A stretch of 51,027 bases of DNA from Leptospira alstonii serovar Sichuan str. 79601 (GTDB lineage: Bacteria; Spirochaetota; Leptospiria; Leptospirales; Leptospiraceae), in NCBI RefSeq assembly GCF_000347175.1, contig NZ_ANIK01000081.1, positions 1 through 51,027 on the forward strand. The letters are read 5' to 3'. The notes under the pieces are model-generated. The model had not been told where the DNA came from. It did not search any database and saw only the letters and a program-made list of their open reading frames with translations. Shown here one piece after another: positions 49,224 through 51,027 of this stretch. The position numbers and the translations under genes were made by a program. Within the stretch, counting starts at the first letter, position 1, and each line of letters begins with the position of its first letter.

Positions 49224-51027
49224 ATGAGCATTCGATTTCGTATTTCTCTCTACCTTTCAATCGTTTTGTTTATCGGTTTTAGTATTCTTGCCGGTATCAA
49301 TACCTATACGGCCTATCAAAAACTGGAACAAGAGGTAGTCAACAATTCCGAAGTAACAGCCGAACGTTGGACCTTGGAGGTTAAGGATTATTTAGACACG
49401 GGTATGGGAATAATCCGAGGTTTCCGATTCCCGCTTTTATTCGATTCGCCCCCCCGAAGTAAAGTCATCTTAGCCCTACAAGAAATACTAAAAGTAAATG
49501 AGAATTACTTCGGAGCCCGAGTGGCCTACGAACCGAACGCTTTCGACGGGCAAGACCCTCAGTTTGAAAATACGAACGGACATGATTCCACCGGAAGATT
49601 CATTCCTTATCTTCATCGCGGAAAAACAAAACAAGAAATCGTATTGGAAGCGGCTAAGTATTACGACAACAAAGGTCCGGAAGGGGACTGGTATCAAATT
49701 CCTAAAAAAACGAATTCTCACTTTGTGACCGATCCGTATTATTACGAGGTGGAAGGAAAGATCAAAATTCTTATGATCTCTCTGATCGTTCCGTTCCGAG
49801 TAGACAATCAGTTTTACGGAGTTGCCGGTCTCGATTATGAGTTGGAAGAATTACAAAAACTGATCGGAACGAAAAAGCCGTTTCAAGACCAGGGATATTT
49901 AGCCCTCCTTTCTCCCAGAGGGATTTATGCGGTGAACGGTTTCGACGGCAATCTGGTGGGAAAACAAATTCCCGATGCGAAGGAATTGGAATTCTATCTT
50001 AAAAAAAGCCAGGAAGAGGAAGGAAAAAAATTCACTACCGACTCGAACGGACATACTCACTACTTCTTTCCGTTCCATATCGGTAAAGACAAACGTTATT
50101 GGGCGATGCAGGTCAGTATTCCCAATTCGATATATCGAACCGCGATCGTTTCCATTCTTTTTCAAAGTTTTATTTCCACCCTACTCATACTCGTCTCCGT
50201 TCTTTTTTGCTTAAACTTTATATTCCAAAAATTGATTACGGCCGGACTTCTCAAAGCGGTCGGATTTTCCGAAGAAATCGCGGGCGGAAATTTAGTCGCG
50301 CAAAGTTCTCACGATAAAAAGGACGAGATCGGTACGCTTCTCGGTTCCATGAATCAGATGCGGGAAAATCTTCTCAAAGTTTTGAGAGAGATCGGAGGAT
50401 CCGCAACCACTCTCAGAGACACATCCGAAAAAATGGCGGACTCTTCCAGAAATTTTTCCGACGTAGCACAAACGCAGGCCTCTGCTGCGGAAGAATCCTC
50501 CGCGGCCGTCGAAGAACTCGCCGCCTCCGCTCAAAACGTGGGTAAGTCCATGGAAAAAGCGGTTTTCAGCATGAAGGAAATCGACGGGAACGTCGTGCGA
50601 CTCAAGGAACAAATCGTGAATATCAACCGGGAGATGCAGGATTTAGTGGAACTCGCGGCGCTATCCAAAGAACAAGGAGTTACCGGTGAAAACGCGATGA
50701 TCGCGTCTACAAGCGCCATGGCCGCGATCGGAGACAGCGCTTCTCGAATCACGGAAATCCTATCCATCATCACCGAAATTTCCGAAAGGACGAACTTACT
50801 CGCGCTCAACGCCGCCATCGAAGCCGCAAGAGCGGGCGAAGCGGGAAAAGGATTTGCGGTCGTCGCCGAAGAAATCGGAAAGTTAGCCTCGCAGACTTCT
50901 TCCAGTGTGCAAGAGATCGGTTCGCTTGTTAATTCCACGAACACCGCCGTATTCAACGGAAATACAAAAGTTGCGGAAGCGTCCAACGTTCTTAAAAAAC
51001 TCAGAGAACAAGTGGAAGAATTCGATC
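49224..51027 (+). CDS. Methyl-accepting chemotaxis protein (partial, runs off the window)
   Basis: At least 601 residues are open to the window end, with no stop. The N-terminus [20 protein letters not shown] is a membrane helix. A periplasmic double-Cache-type ligand domain follows (about 35-295; [20 protein letters not shown] and [14 protein letters not shown] are typical). A second membrane helix ([21 protein letters not shown]) and a HAMP-like segment follow, then the cytoplasmic coiled-coil signalling domain. The hairpin tip [20 protein letters not shown] is intact. The start is supported by GGGAGG just upstream. The ligand is probably a small metabolite; the residues do not allow a firm call. 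Confidence 0.95.
   Translation, partial: MSIRFRISLYLSIVLFIGFSILAGINTYTAYQKLEQEVVNNSEVTAERWTLEVKDYLDTGMGIIRGFRFPLLFDSPPRSKVILALQEILKVNENYFGARVAYEPNAFDGQDPQFENTNGHDSTGRFIPYLHRGKTKQEIVLEAAKYYDNKGPEGDWYQIPKKTNSHFVTDPYYYEVEGKIKILMISLIVPFRVDNQFYGVAGLDYELEELQKLIGTKKPFQDQGYLALLSPRGIYAVNGFDGNLVGKQIPDAKELEFYLKKSQEEEGKKFTTDSNGHTHYFFPFHIGKDKRYWAMQVSIPNSIYRTAIVSILFQSFISTLLILVSVLFCLNFIFQKLITAGLLKAVGFSEEIAGGNLVAQSSHDKKDEIGTLLGSMNQMRENLLKVLREIGGSATTLRDTSEKMADSSRNFSDVAQTQASAAEESSAAVEELAASAQNVGKSMEKAVFSMKEIDGNVVRLKEQIVNINREMQDLVELAALSKEQGVTGENAMIASTSAMAAIGDSASRITEILSIITEISERTNLLALNAAIEAARAGEAGKGFAVVAEEIGKLASQTSSSVQEIGSLVNSTNTAVFNGNTKVAEASNVLKKLREQVEEFD

Overview
The window looks like chromosomal DNA of a Leptospira species, most likely from the pathogenic clade. 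The GC content appears to be in the low forties (estimated by eye). Gene content and protein style fit: rplU-prp-rpmA-obgE-proB-proA-nadD order, DUF1566 lipoproteins with spirochaete lipoboxes, CoaX, and GTG/TTG starts. Intergenic DNA is full of short palindromes of the GTGGGAGTTCCCAC type. I found no tRNA, rRNA, CRISPR array or phage module.

Layout. 1-6.2 kb: cytoplasmic hybrid histidine kinase, acetolactate synthase (ilvB plus a small ACT-like subunit) behind a readable attenuator, thiol peroxidase Tpx, and a STAS antagonist. 6.5-7.8 kb: DUF1566 lipoprotein. 8.4-13.4 kb: reverse-strand block rplU-prp-rpmA / obgE / proB-proA-nadD. 14-17.6 kb: small membrane protein, acyl desaturase with a double palindromic operator, a truncated GNAT, and an RRM protein. 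18-23 kb: birA-coaX, a thioesterase-like/thiolase pair and a divergent TetR regulator across a perfect palindrome. 23-27.3 kb: MsrB lipoprotein beside an IS3-type remnant, a lipase-like hydrolase with a Lys-rich tail, periplasmic rhodanese, ruvC and yebC. 28-30.7 kb: TonB-dependent receptor. 31.6-43.7 kb: a five-gene same-strand cluster. 43.7-51 kb: DUF4442 protein, Na+/solute symporter, lysC, small membrane protein, and a chemoreceptor cut by the window end.

The most interesting protein-coding locus is 31626-43681: a 1611-residue WGR-DUF4132-LRR-TPR protein, a MoxR AAA+ ATPase, a DUF5682 protein, a VWA protein and a SWIM zinc-finger protein. These are the domain families of the uncharacterised Escherichia coli yehI(molR)-yehL-yehM-yehP-yehQ cluster. 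Here the DUF4132 protein carries a leucine-rich-repeat array. The cluster looks like a MoxR/VWA chaperone-type machine with a sensor or adaptor subunit; its substrate is unknown.

The most interesting non-coding content is two families of structured intergenic repeats. Family A has four copies with three consecutive hairpins; family B has three copies with two hairpins separated by conserved linkers. In both, stem sequences differ between copies while pairing is kept, which points to selection on secondary structure. Other regulatory finds are a Val/Leu leader peptide with attenuator upstream of ilvB, and palindromic operators at the desaturase, the thioesterase/TetR divergon and the DUF4442 gene.
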